Of a stretch of 64,000 nt of DNA, positions 40,312-48,912 are shown one piece after another. Origin of the DNA: CALEMW01 sp035447065 (GTDB taxonomy: Bacteria; Krumholzibacteriota; Krumholzibacteriia; LZORAL124-64-63); contig DAOTGJ010000011.1 in assembly GCA_035447065.1 (NCBI GenBank), positions 1 through 64,000 of the forward strand, written 5' to 3'. Positions within the stretch are counted from its first letter, which is position 1, and each line of letters begins with the position of its first letter. The notes under the pieces were generated by a model. It was not told the DNA's origin. It saw only the letters and a list, made by a program, of their open reading frames with translations, and made no database searches. The translations under genes were made by a program, and so were the position numbers.

Positions 40312-41637
40312 ATGAGGAGCATCCTCACGCCCGCCGCCGCCCTCCGCCTGGCGCCCGGGCTCGTCTTCTGCGTCCTGGCCGCCGCCGCGGCGGCCCAGGA
40401 GGCTCCGGCCCCCGTGCTGGTGGACCGCATCGTGGCCATCGTGGACGAGGAGGCCGTGCTGCAGAGCGACCTGGACCGCGAGGTCGCCCTCTACTACCTG
40501 GAGGCCCGCAACAGCGGCGCCGAGGTGAACCAGGACGAGAAGCAGGTCCGCGACGAGGTGCTGCAGCGCCTCATCGAGAGCAAGCTCATCATCGCGGCCG
40601 CGCGCCTGGAGGAGATCGAGATCTCCGACGACGCCGTGGAGCGCGAGGTCCAGGGCAACATCGACCAGCTCGTGCGCTACTACGGCTCCGAGCAGGCCCT
40701 GGAGCAGGAGCTGGTGCGCAACGGCATGACCATGGCCGACTACCGCAAGCGCGCCCGCGGCCAGCTCCGCGACCAGCACTACATGCGCGCCGTGCTCAAC
40801 CGCTTCATCCGTCCCAAGGTGGAGGTGCGCGAGGACGAGGTGGACGACTGGTACGCCGACCACGGCGACGAGGTGCCCGCCACCCCGGACAGCCTGACCC
40901 TGGCCGACATCCTGATCCCCGTGGAACCGCCTGCGGACGTGCAGCGCGACGTGCAGCGCAAGCTGGGCGCCGTGCTCCAGAAGCTGGGCGACGGCGCGGC
41001 CTTCGCCGACGTGGCGCGTGAGCTCTCCGAGGGGCCCATGGCCTCCCGCGGCGGCCGCATCGGCCCCATCAAGCGGGGCGAGCTCTACAGCCAGGCCCTG
41101 GAGGACGCCGTCTTCCGCCTGCCCGTGGGCCAGGTGAGCCAGCCCGTGGTGAGCGAGCGCGGCGTGCACATCGTGAAGGTGGACGCCGCCGAGGGCGAGA
41201 CCCGCACCGTGAGCCAGATCTTCTTCCCGCTGACCATCACCGAGGACGACGTGAACCGCGCCAAGGCCCACGCCGAGGCCGTGCACGCGCGGCTGCTGGC
41301 GGGCGAGGCCTTCGGGGCCGTGGCCGCCCAGGAGAGCGCGGACCCCGTGTCGGCGGGCCAGGGCGGGGAGCTGGGCACCTTCGCCCTCACGGACCTGTCG
41401 CCCACCATCCAGGAGGCCCTGGCCGACGTGCAGCCCGGCGGCGTCACGCGGCCGTTCCTCACCCCCGCGGGCTTCTACATCTTCCTGGTGCGCGACCGGC
41501 AGGCCGGCCACGTGTTCAGCCTGGAGGAGGTGCGCCCCCAGGTGCGCCAGGCCGTGGAGGGGGAGAAGATCGAGGCGGAGCTCACCCGCTACGTGGCGGA
41601 TCTCCGTCGGCGCTTCGTGGTGGACGTGAAGGACTAG
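40312..41637 (+). CDS. surA: SurA-like periplasmic chaperone/peptidyl-prolyl isomerase
   Basis: SurA escorts unfolded beta-barrel proteins across the periplasm. The 441-residue length is typical. ATG 40312 is preferred because GAAAGG lies 9 bases upstream; ATG 40306 is only 3 bases from it. A signal peptide is followed by the SurA-N module (VDRIVAIVDEEAVLQSDLDREV, LQRLIESKLIIAAAR) and two parvulin domains, about residues 185-290 (FADVARELSEGPMASRGGRIG) and 295-395 (SADPVSAGQGGELGTFALTDL). It probably serves barrels such as the one encoded at 45473-47533. Confidence 0.92.
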   Translation: MRSILTPAAALRLAPGLVFCVLAAAAAAQEAPAPVLVDRIVAIVDEEAVLQSDLDREVALYYLEARNSGAEVNQDEKQVRDEVLQRLIESKLIIAAARLEEIEISDDAVEREVQGNIDQLVRYYGSEQALEQELVRNGMTMADYRKRARGQLRDQHYMRAVLNRFIRPKVEVREDEVDDWYADHGDEVPATPDSLTLADILIPVEPPADVQRDVQRKLGAVLQKLGDGAAFADVARELSEGPMASRGGRIGPIKRGELYSQALEDAVFRLPVGQVSQPVVSERGVHIVKVDAAEGETRTVSQIFFPLTITEDDVNRAKAHAEAVHARLLAGEAFGAVAAQESADPVSAGQGGELGTFALTDLSPTIQEALADVQPGGVTRPFLTPAGFYIFLVRDRQAGHVFSLEEVRPQVRQAVEGEKIEAELTRYVADLRRRFVVDVKD

Positions 41638-41658
41638 ATCACCCCTGGGGAGGGGCCC

Positions 41659-42846
41659 GTGGACCAGGCATTCGCCGGACGGCAGGACATCGTCGCGCGC
41701 TGCCTGGCCCAGGCCCGGGCCGGATCGTTGGGGCAGGCGCTGCTCTTCGTGGGGCCGGAGGGATCGGGCAAGGAGCTCACGGCCCTGGAGATCGCCCGCC
41801 TGCTCAACTGCGCCACCCCGGAGGCCTGCGCCGCCGCCCCCGCCTGCGAGAGCTGCCGCAAGGCGGTCACCTTCCAGCATCCGGACATCCGCTGGATCGG
41901 ACCCGCGCCCGCGAGCGTGACGGATTCCGACGTGCTGCGCCTGCTGAAGGCCAAGCAGGAGGACCCCTTCCACACCCCAGCCTGGGCGTCCACCAGCGAG
42001 GTCCTCATCGGCGATCCCGACAAGCCCGGCTCCCTGACCGTGCGCTCCCTGCTCCAGTTCCTGCGACTCAAGCCCTTCCAGGGCACCACCAAGGTGGCCG
42101 TGGTGGCCGACGCCCACCGCCTGCGCGCCGGCGCCGCCAACGCCTTCCTCAAGGCCTTGGAGGAGCCGCCGGCCGACGCCCTGATCCTGCTGCTCTCGGC
42201 CACCCGCAGCGCGGTGCTGCCCACCATCCAGTCGCGCTGCCACCGGGTGGTCTTCCAGCCCTACGGGCGGGAGGAGCTCACCGCCCTGCTGCGCGGGCTG
42301 TACGGCCTGCCGGCGGATGAGGCGCTCCGCCTGGCCCGCCTGGCCGCCGGCGACGCCCGACGCGCCGCCCGCCTGCGCCTGCCCCTGGCCCGGGCCTGCA
42401 GCCGCTGGGCCGACGAGCTGGCCGACGCCTTGGGCGCCGGCCGCCTGGGCACGGCCCTGATGGCCGCCGAGCAGGTCCACAAGGGTGCCCTGCCGCCTGC
42501 GGTGGCCGAGGCCGCGGGGGAGAAGATCCCGCCCGCCAAGGACCTGCCCGCCAAACGGGAGCGGGCGATCCTGCTTTGCGAAGGCCTCACCGTCCATTAC
42601 AGTGAGGTCCTGGCCTGCCTCGCCCGCGGCGCGGACTGGGAGCCCCTGGACCCGGCCCGGGAGGCGGCCGTGCGCGCCGCCGCGTCCCGGCGAACCCCGG
42701 CCGGCCTTCTGGCCGACCTGGACGCCCTGGGAGGCGCCCAGCGCGACGTGGAGAACAATCTGAACATCGGCCTGATGATGGCCGTGCTCTTCCAGGAGCT
42801 CGTCCGGCATGTCCAAACCGACCGGTCCGCAGCCGCCCGCGCCTGA
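41659..42846 (+). CDS. holB: DNA polymerase III delta-prime subunit
   Basis: Delta-prime is the non-hydrolysing arm of the clamp loader. The 395-residue product starts at GTG 41659 after a GGGGAGG stretch. It shows the DnaX-like AAA+ fold with GPEGSGKE (about residues 32-39), whose last residue is Glu where Ser/Thr is required, consistent with loss of ATP binding known for delta-prime. The zinc module is C51, C57, C63, C66, close to the family pattern. NAFLKALEEPPADALILLLS and IQSRCHRVVF are sensor and SRC-type motifs. It overlaps ricT by 38 bases. Confidence 0.93.
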   Translation: MDQAFAGRQDIVARCLAQARAGSLGQALLFVGPEGSGKELTALEIARLLNCATPEACAAAPACESCRKAVTFQHPDIRWIGPAPASVTDSDVLRLLKAKQEDPFHTPAWASTSEVLIGDPDKPGSLTVRSLLQFLRLKPFQGTTKVAVVADAHRLRAGAANAFLKALEEPPADALILLLSATRSAVLPTIQSRCHRVVFQPYGREELTALLRGLYGLPADEALRLARLAAGDARRAARLRLPLARACSRWADELADALGAGRLGTALMAAEQVHKGALPPAVAEAAGEKIPPAKDLPAKRERAILLCEGLTVHYSEVLACLARGADWEPLDPAREAAVRAAASRRTPAGLLADLDALGGAQRDVENNLNIGLMMAVLFQELVRHVQTDRSAAARA

Positions 42847-43828
42847 GCGCGACGACGACCGCCAGCGCACGCGCCGCGGTCGCCGCGGCGGTCGGGGCCG
42901 TCGTGGGCCCGGACCGCGGCCGCCGCGCCCGGAGACGGCCGACGTGCCGCGTCCCGAAGGCGATCTGGTGCTGGTCCGCTTCAAGGGCAACCGCAAGGCG
43001 GGCTACCACAACGCCGCGGGCGTGGAGCTGACCGTGGGCGATTACTGCCTGGTGGAGGCGGACCGCGGGCGCGACCTGGGCCGCGTGTGCTACGTGGGCC
43101 CCGGCCGCGAGGACTGGTGGGACGAGGCCGGGCAGCGCGGCGTGGTGCAGCGGGCCCGCCCCGAGGACCTGCGCCGCCTGCACGAGAACCGCGCCGACGA
43201 GTGGCAGGACTACGACATCTGCCTGGAGAAGATCCAGGAGCACCGGCTGGACATGCAGCTGGTCACGGTGGAGCGCCAGTTCGACCGCAACAAGATCACC
43301 TTCTACTTCACGGCCGAGAAGCGCGTGGACTTCCGCCTGCTGGTCAAGGACCTGGCCGGCATCTTCCGCACGCGCATCGATCTGCGCCAGATCGGCGTGC
43401 GCGACGAGGCCAAGATCAAGGGCGGCCTGGGTCTCTGCGGCCGCGAGCTGTGCTGCAGCACCTTCCTCACCGGCTTCTCGCCGGTCACCCTGAAGATGGC
43501 CAAGGCCCAGCAGCTGCCCATGAGCCCCAACAAGCTGTCCGGCCTCTGCGGCCGCCTGCGCTGCTGCCTGGCCTACGAGCACGAGTCCTACGCCCAGGCC
43601 CTCAAGCGCATGCCGCGCGTGGGCGCGCGCGTGCGCTGCGAACGGGGCGGAGGCCGCGTGCGCAAGGTGAACATCCTGCAGGAGACGGTGCTGATCTCCC
43701 TGGAGGACACTTCCGAATTCCTGACCCTGCCCCTGGCCGACCTGAGCTGGGACCGCCGCGAGGATCTGCCGGCCCCCCGCCGGGGCGGCGGCGGCCGCGG
43801 CTGCGGCGGCGATGGGCGGCCATGCTGA
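42809..43828 (+). CDS. ricT: PSP1-domain protein RicT (YaaT)
   Basis: In Bacillus RicT (YaaT) joins RicA and RicF in an Fe-S protein complex affecting mRNA processing and development. The 339-residue product has an Arg/Pro-rich disordered N-terminus (about 45 residues) followed by the PSP1 domain: EYFD-type strands replaced by ITFYFTAEKRVDFRLLVKDL, then GLGLCGRELCCSTFL and SGLCGRLRCCLAYE, the paired Cys clusters typical of the family. AGGAG precedes the ATG inside holB. It overlaps tatD by 7 bases. The holB-ricT-tatD-rsmA order is also seen in many Gram-positive genomes. Confidence 0.93.
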   Translation: MSKPTGPQPPAPERDDDRQRTRRGRRGGRGRRGPGPRPPRPETADVPRPEGDLVLVRFKGNRKAGYHNAAGVELTVGDYCLVEADRGRDLGRVCYVGPGREDWWDEAGQRGVVQRARPEDLRRLHENRADEWQDYDICLEKIQEHRLDMQLVTVERQFDRNKITFYFTAEKRVDFRLLVKDLAGIFRTRIDLRQIGVRDEAKIKGGLGLCGRELCCSTFLTGFSPVTLKMAKAQQLPMSPNKLSGLCGRLRCCLAYEHESYAQALKRMPRVGARVRCERGGGRVRKVNILQETVLISLEDTSEFLTLPLADLSWDRREDLPAPRRGGGGRGCGGDGRPC

Positions 43829-44625
43829 TCGACACGCACCTGCATCTGAACCGCGGGGAGTTCCGGGACGACCTGGACCAGGTCCTGGCGCGCGCCCGCG
43901 ACGCCGGCGTGACCGGTCTGCTCAACGTGGGCTACGACGTGGAGAGCAGCGAGGAGTCCGTGGCCCTCGCCGCCCGCGTGCCCGGCGTACGCGCCGCGGT
44001 GGGCGTGCATCCCCACGACGCCCTGCTCGTGGCCGATGCGGCCGGCCGCGTGGGACCGGAGGGGGAGGCCGTGCTGGCGCGCCTGGACGCTCTGGCCGCG
44101 GAGCCGGGCGTGGTGGCGTGGGGGGAGATCGGCCTGGACCACTTCCGCGACCTCTCTCCGCGGCCCGCCCAGACGGCGGCCTTCGCCGTCCAGCTGGCCC
44201 GCGCGGACCGCCACGGACTGCCGGTGATCCTCCATATCCGCGACGCCTACGCCGAGGCCCGGGAATTGCTTGAGCGGAAGGGTCTGCCCGCCCGCCGCGG
44301 GGTGCTCCACGCCTTCGCCGGCGACGTGGACACGGCCCTCTGGGCGGTGGCCCATGGATTCGTGCTGGGCATCGGCGGCCCGGTGACGTACAAGAACAGC
44401 CGTCTGCCGGAGGCCGTGGCCGCGGTGAGCCTGGAGGACATGATCCTGGAGACCGACGCTCCCTGGCTGCCGCCCATGCCGCACCGGGGCAAGCGCAACG
44501 AGCCGTCGTACGTGGCGCTCACCGCCGCCAAGGTGGCCGAGATCCACGGCGTGGACGTGGAGGAGGCGATCGCCCGAACCGGCGCCGCCGCGCGGCGGGT
44601 CTTCGGGGCGGAGGCGTGGACGTGA
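43822..44625 (+). CDS. tatD: TatD-family metal-dependent DNase/hydrolase
   Basis: TatD enzymes are TIM-barrel metallonucleases in DNA quality control. The 267-residue product has DTHLHL at residues 4-9 (metal-binding His pair), VGVHPHDA, the metal Glu in WGEIGLDHF, HIRDA, HAFAGD and the Asp of ILETDAPWL near the end, followed by RNEPSYV. The start overlaps the ricT stop, and the stop overlaps the rsmA start. Substrate not defined for this family member. Confidence 0.94.
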   Translation: MLIDTHLHLNRGEFRDDLDQVLARARDAGVTGLLNVGYDVESSEESVALAARVPGVRAAVGVHPHDALLVADAAGRVGPEGEAVLARLDALAAEPGVVAWGEIGLDHFRDLSPRPAQTAAFAVQLARADRHGLPVILHIRDAYAEARELLERKGLPARRGVLHAFAGDVDTALWAVAHGFVLGIGGPVTYKNSRLPEAVAAVSLEDMILETDAPWLPPMPHRGKRNEPSYVALTAAKVAEIHGVDVEEAIARTGAAARRVFGAEAWT

Positions 44626-45476
44626 GCGATGGCAACCTCAACGGACGCAGCCAGTTGGAGCTTCTCAAGGACCACGGGATCAAGCCCACGCGCAAGCGCG
44701 GGCAGAACTTCCTGGTGGACGGGAACCTGGCCCGGGCCATCGCCGCCGACGTGACCGCCCTGAGCGGCGACGTGCTGGAGCTGGGCGCCGGCGGCGGCGC
44801 GCTCACCCGGCCCCTGCTGGAATCCGGCGCCCGCGTGAGGGCGGTGGAGGTGGACCGCGGGCTCTGCGCGGTGTTGCGGGAGGAGTTCGGCGCGGATCCG
44901 GCCTTCGCCCTGGTGGAGGCCGACCTGGCCAAGCTGGATTGGGGCGCGGAGCTCCATCGGGCGGGAACCCGGCCGGTGCTGGCCGGAAACCTGCCCTACG
45001 TGCTGACCAGCGCGGTCCTCTTCGCCCTGGCCGACCACCGCGAGCAGGCGGCGGGCGGGGTCTTCATGGTCCAGAAGGAGGTCGCCGACCGGCTGGTGGC
45101 GGCTCCGGGAGGGAAGGAGTACGGCGTGCTCTCGGTGGTGCTGGGATCGCTCTTCGACGTGGAGCTGGTGCGCACCGTGCCCCGCACGGTGTTCTGGCCG
45201 CGCCCGGACGTGACCTCCGCCGTGGTGCGGCTTGCCCCCAACGCCGAGGCGTGGAACGCGGCGGAGCTGGCCGACTTCAAGGACGTCGTGAAAACCCTTT
45301 TCCAGCAGCGCCGCAAGCAGCTCCACCGCATCCTGCGCTCGCGTCTGGGCGACGCCGACGCCGCCGCCGCGGCGCTCGCCGCCGCGGACCTGGACCCGGC
45401 CGCGCGCCCCGAACAGATCCCCCGCGACCGCCTGCGCCTGCTGGCGAGGAGCGTCGTCGCCCAGGAGGCCTCGTGA
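44622..45476 (+). CDS. rsmA: 16S rRNA adenine dimethyltransferase RsmA/KsgA
   Basis: RsmA dimethylates the two adjacent adenines in helix 45 of 16S rRNA late in small-subunit assembly. The 284-residue product has GQNFLVD at residues 27-33, the SAM-binding LELGAGGGALTRPLL, the catalytic NLPYVLTS, and WPRPDVTSAVVRL. GTG 44622 is preferred since GGAGG lies 7 bases before it; GTG 44616 is too close. It starts inside the tatD stop (GTGA) and ends inside the start of the barrel gene (GTGA). Confidence 0.95.
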   Translation: MSDGNLNGRSQLELLKDHGIKPTRKRGQNFLVDGNLARAIAADVTALSGDVLELGAGGGALTRPLLESGARVRAVEVDRGLCAVLREEFGADPAFALVEADLAKLDWGAELHRAGTRPVLAGNLPYVLTSAVLFALADHREQAAGGVFMVQKEVADRLVAAPGGKEYGVLSVVLGSLFDVELVRTVPRTVFWPRPDVTSAVVRLAPNAEAWNAAELADFKDVVKTLFQQRRKQLHRILRSRLGDADAAAAALAAADLDPAARPEQIPRDRLRLLARSVVAQEAS

Positions 45477-47533
45477 CCGCAGCCGTGATCCGACGACCGT
45501 GGCCGTTGGTCCTCGCGGCCCTCCTCGGGCTCTGCCTGGCCGTGGCGCCGGACGCGCGCGCGGCCGAGGCCGACGCCGACAGCACCGCCGCCTCCGGCAC
45601 GCTGGACGCGCTGCTGGCCGGCCTGGCCCAGGGCGACAGCACCCTGGTGGCGGCCCTGCTCGCCGACACCACCGCCACGGCCGCCGGCGACGGCTACCTG
45701 ACGGGCTGGACGCGCAAGCCTTCGGCCGTGAGCAGCTCCGGCATCCGCAGCACCAGCGTGGGCGTGGGCTTCGACAACGTGCTGAACTTCCGCGACGGCG
45801 GCAGCATCGCCCAGAGCCTCAAGCTCAACCACGAGGACTACCGCAGCCAGGACAAGATCGTCGACAAGCGCGACTTCACGATGAACTACAGCACCAGCTC
45901 CCGGAGCGCCCTGCGCGGCGGCCTCAACATCACCCAGAGCTGGAGCGAGGACGAGGTGACCACCACCTCCGGACTCACCAACATCAACAAGCGCGACTAC
46001 CGCAGCGCCAACGCCAACGTGCGCCGCGACAGCCTGTCCACCTTCGGCGTGCTCCACGACTTCCGCCTGGACGGCGCCGTGGACGACCAGAAGGGCGAGC
46101 AGCAGGGCCAGCGCAACGACATCTCCGCGGCCCGCCTCAGCGGCGGCCTGAGCTCGGGCTGGAGCGCGGCCGAATGGCTGAGCTTCCACACCGGCCTCTA
46201 CGCCGAGACCGAGAGCGGCGAGCGCTCCCTGGGCCAGCGCACGGACCCCTCCAGCAGCAGCGGCGACTCCCTGCGCGCGGGCATGTACTACGCCCGCGGC
46301 CGCTTCGCCGGCGGCGTGACCCTGCGCTACTCCAACTTCGAGAAGCGCTACCTGGACTACAACCGCAACAGCAACGGCGTCATCGACACGGTCAACGCGG
46401 TGCAGAAGGTGGTGGAGGAGCTCGAGACCAACGACGCCACCACCCTGGAATGGACCAACGGGCTGAATCTGGGGCGCCTGAGCCTGCGTTCGCGCGTGTC
46501 CAAGGACTTCACGGAGAACGCCTTCCGGCGCAGCGGCGTGGGCCGCAAGGAGCGCAGCCAGGACCAGGCAACCCTGGACGTGGGCCTGCGCGTGAGCCGG
46601 CGCGACTCCGTGTCCGCGGGCTACGGCTACCTCTGGAAGTGGGACGACCAGGTCTACCAGGGCGCCGTGAACCCCCGCGGCAAGCAGATCAACTACAAGC
46701 GGGACCTGAACCTGGCCTGGATCCACGACCTGTTCGAGAACACCCAGCTGCGGGTCTCGGCCCTCACGGGCCTGACCCAGGACATCGCCGTGGGCGAGTT
46801 CAACGTGAACGACCGCGACCGTCTGGACAGCAGCTTCAACGTGACCACCAGCACCCAGTGGCCCGGCGGCGTGAAGGTGGACATGACCTTCGAGGCCCAT
46901 CGGGTGGAGGACATCTCCATCCAGAGCGAGCGCTCGGCCAACAACAACGTGAAGGACTCCTACGAGTTCTCGCCGGGCTACGTTTGGCCCCTGGCGCCCT
47001 GGCTGGAGCTGAACCAGGTGTTCCGCCTCTGGATCCAGTACACCGATTTCGTGTTCAGCGAGTACGAGGACGTGGCCAAGGTGGACGACTTCAACCGCCG
47101 CGGCAACCTGGACACCAAGGTCTCCTTCACCCCCAACCGTCGCCTGCGGCTGACCCTGCAGCACAACAGCAGCGTGAAGCTGGACGGCTCCAAGACCGCC
47201 ACCGACGCCGCGGGCAACAGCTACTACACCAACGATTCCAGCCAGAAGATCAACAAGATCAACGTGGCGGTGAACTGGAAGGTCATGCCCTGGCTGACCC
47301 TGGAGGCCACCACCTTCAAGGCCCGGGACCTGAAGGACACCTTCGGGACCTCGGTGCAGACCACCGAGCGCTACAGCGGCGACCTGGGCATCGGCGGCAG
47401 CGTGGACAAGTCCTTCGGCGGCGGACGGGTGATCAAGGCCAGCGTGCGCAAGATGTTCGCCCACGGCCCCAACGTGCAGGAGGCCGGGCGGGACTACTGG
47501 GACGCGGACATCAAGATCAACTGGAGTTTCTGA
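45473..47533 (+). CDS. Outer-membrane beta-barrel-like protein, function unknown
   Basis: The 686-residue product starts at a GTG overlapping the rsmA stop. It has a signal peptide (LVLAALLGLCLAVAPDARA), an Ala/Asp-rich linker to about residue 75, then some 600 residues of alternating polar/hydrophobic strands rich in aromatic girdle residues and ending in KINWSF; a C-terminal Phe is the usual Bam recognition signal. Around 20-24 strands are plausible. No plug or TonB box is seen. Similar long strand-rich proteins are common in FCB-related genomes. Its stop overlaps the start of the lipoprotein gene by one base (TGATG), so the two are coupled and may act together. Confidence 0.82.
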   Translation: MTAAVIRRPWPLVLAALLGLCLAVAPDARAAEADADSTAASGTLDALLAGLAQGDSTLVAALLADTTATAAGDGYLTGWTRKPSAVSSSGIRSTSVGVGFDNVLNFRDGGSIAQSLKLNHEDYRSQDKIVDKRDFTMNYSTSSRSALRGGLNITQSWSEDEVTTTSGLTNINKRDYRSANANVRRDSLSTFGVLHDFRLDGAVDDQKGEQQGQRNDISAARLSGGLSSGWSAAEWLSFHTGLYAETESGERSLGQRTDPSSSSGDSLRAGMYYARGRFAGGVTLRYSNFEKRYLDYNRNSNGVIDTVNAVQKVVEELETNDATTLEWTNGLNLGRLSLRSRVSKDFTENAFRRSGVGRKERSQDQATLDVGLRVSRRDSVSAGYGYLWKWDDQVYQGAVNPRGKQINYKRDLNLAWIHDLFENTQLRVSALTGLTQDIAVGEFNVNDRDRLDSSFNVTTSTQWPGGVKVDMTFEAHRVEDISIQSERSANNNVKDSYEFSPGYVWPLAPWLELNQVFRLWIQYTDFVFSEYEDVAKVDDFNRRGNLDTKVSFTPNRRLRLTLQHNSSVKLDGSKTATDAAGNSYYTNDSSQKINKINVAVNWKVMPWLTLEATTFKARDLKDTFGTSVQTTERYSGDLGIGGSVDKSFGGGRVIKASVRKMFAHGPNVQEAGRDYWDADIKINWSF

Positions 47534-48147
47534 TGGCGCTCTATCGACGCCTGCGGCTTTGTGGTATACTGATGGGACTGGGACTCGCCCTGACGGCGGG
47601 GGCCGGGTGCATCTTCACGCCCCGCGACCCCGAGCCGCCGGGCCAGTCCGTGGAGTACGTGAACGACTCGGATCCCGGCAACGTGGTCTACAATCTGGAA
47701 CAGGCCTTGCTTAACCTGGATCCCGCGGGCTACCAGACCCGGCTGTCGGAGGACTTCCGCTACGAGCCCGACAGCGGCACCCTGGCCAACTATCCCGGCG
47801 TGGATTGGGCCAACTGGGGTTATGAGCAGGAAGTGGCGTTCATCCAGGACTTCCTGGGCAACGTGGACGGCGTGAATCCCAACCTGAACCTGGAGCTCAT
47901 CGAGGGCGATGACTCCGGCGCCGGCACCGAGGCCTTCGTCCGCTACATCTCCGCGGTGACCGTGGAGAGCGGCGGCGGCGAGATCAAGTACCGGGCCACG
48001 GTGACGATGGAGTTCAAGATCGACGGCACGTTCTGGCGGCTGAGCCGCTGGTTCGACGAGCAGGGAGAGACGGATCCCGACACCGGCGCCCTGCTGCCCA
48101 CGTTGGGGCAGCGCCGCGGCGCCTTCGCGGCCTCTGGAGGTGGCTGA
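47533..48147 (+). CDS. Lipoprotein coupled to the beta-barrel gene, NTF2-like size
   Basis: The 204-residue product has a signal peptide and lipobox ending GAGC (about C24), then an acidic Pro-rich linker. The mature part has a helix (NVVYNLEQALLNLDPAGYQTRL), SEDFRYEPD, then strands rich in Glu/Tyr and TFWRLSRWFDEQG near the end. The arrangement helix, then short aromatic segment with EDF, then sheet is like the lipoproteins at 48232 and at the left edge, but it lacks their NLFSGEARTN block. It is coupled to the barrel gene (TGATG), suggesting a barrel-associated surface or periplasmic partner. Confidence 0.85.
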   Translation: MALYRRLRLCGILMGLGLALTAGAGCIFTPRDPEPPGQSVEYVNDSDPGNVVYNLEQALLNLDPAGYQTRLSEDFRYEPDSGTLANYPGVDWANWGYEQEVAFIQDFLGNVDGVNPNLNLELIEGDDSGAGTEAFVRYISAVTVESGGGEIKYRATVTMEFKIDGTFWRLSRWFDEQGETDPDTGALLPTLGQRRGAFAASGGG

Positions 48148-48231
48148 TCGAACGGTTGCTATCCCCGCAATCCCATAACCGCCCAAGATGGACACCGGAG
48201 CCCGTGTCGAGGCTCGAAGGACGGAGGCGCC

Positions 48232-48816
48232 ATGAACGACCGTAAGATTCTCCCCCTGCTGCTGGCCCTGGGACTGCTGGTCCTGGCCCTGAGCGGCTGC
48301 ATCTTCTCGCCGGATCCCGACCCGGATCCGACGCCCATCGATCCGCCCGACTACGAGACCGCCCTGACGCCCGAGCTGATGATGGCGAACTTCAAGACGG
48401 CTTACGAGGAGAAGGACATCAACGGCTACCGGGACGAGGTCCTGGACGACCGTTTCCTGTTCTTCTTCCTGGAGGACGAGGATCAGGCCTTCTGGGACAA
48501 GACCGAGGACCTGGCGTCCATGACCAACCTGTTCAGCGGCGAGGCGCGCACCAACTCGCAGGGCCAGCTCACGCGCGCCATCTCGCAGATCACCATGGAC
48601 CAGCTCACGCTGCTGGAGCCCTTCACTGCGTCGGACAACCTGTACTTCCAGGGCATCGACGGCGTGCTGATGGGCCTCTACAAGATCACCATCGTGCTGA
48701 CGCACCCCGCGGGCACGATCACGGTGGACTCCAACCAGCGCTTCTACGCGGCGCCGCAGGTGGAGAACGGCGTGACGATCTACAAGCTCATCGGCCAGGA
48801 GGACATGCCCTCCTAG
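48232..48816 (+). CDS. Lipoprotein of the NLFSGEARTN family, paralogue of the left-edge gene
   Basis: The 194-residue product, preceded by GGAGG, has a lipoprotein signal (LALSGC, about C23) and a linker rich in Asp-Pro repeats (PDPDPDPTPIDPPD). Mature segments in order are LMMANFKTAYEEKDINGYRDE, RFLFFFLEDED, NLFSGEARTNSQGQLTRA, QITMDQLTLLEPF, MGLYKITIVLTHPAGTITV and NQRFYAAP. Each block is matched in the gene at 1-532. A strong terminator follows, 25 bases past the stop. Possibly an NTF2-like fold; function unknown. Confidence 0.87.
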   Translation: MNDRKILPLLLALGLLVLALSGCIFSPDPDPDPTPIDPPDYETALTPELMMANFKTAYEEKDINGYRDEVLDDRFLFFFLEDEDQAFWDKTEDLASMTNLFSGEARTNSQGQLTRAISQITMDQLTLLEPFTASDNLYFQGIDGVLMGLYKITIVLTHPAGTITVDSNQRFYAAPQVENGVTIYKLIGQEDMPS

Positions 48817-48841
48817 GCCGGAGCCGGCCAAGCAGGACAGG

Positions 48842-48876
48842 CGCGGGGGAAGCCGAGCGGCTTCCCCCGCTTTTTC
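48842..48876 (+). terminator. Intrinsic terminator after the lipoprotein gene
   Basis: A 12-bp stem (48843-48854, 48859-48870) with a 4-base loop is followed directly by TTTTTC (48871-48876). This is the clearest intrinsic terminator in the window and closes the mfd-to-lipoprotein block. Confidence 0.92.
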
Positions 48877-48906
48877 TTGGCGGCGGCGGGGCCGCGGGGG
48901 TATCCT
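48877..48906 (+). promoter_or_regulatory. Candidate promoter for the polysaccharide deacetylase gene, possibly leaderless
   Basis: TTGGCG (48877-48882), 18-base spacer, TATCCT (48901-48906). The ATG at 48913 begins 6 bases after the -10, where transcription should start, and no Shine-Dalgarno sequence is present. A leaderless mRNA is therefore likely. Confidence 0.5.
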
Positions 48907-48912
48907 GCGGCC

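Noticed and set aside
44939..45472. An N-terminal extension of the beta-barrel gene back into rsmA
   Set aside because: The extension is Arg/Gly-rich and lies over the rsmA coding frame; the GTG at 45473 gives a normal signal peptide.
47563..47571. TATACT followed by ATG inside the lipoprotein gene as an internal promoter/start
   Set aside because: The lipoprotein signal peptide begins upstream and is coupled to the barrel stop; the internal ATG would truncate the signal sequence.
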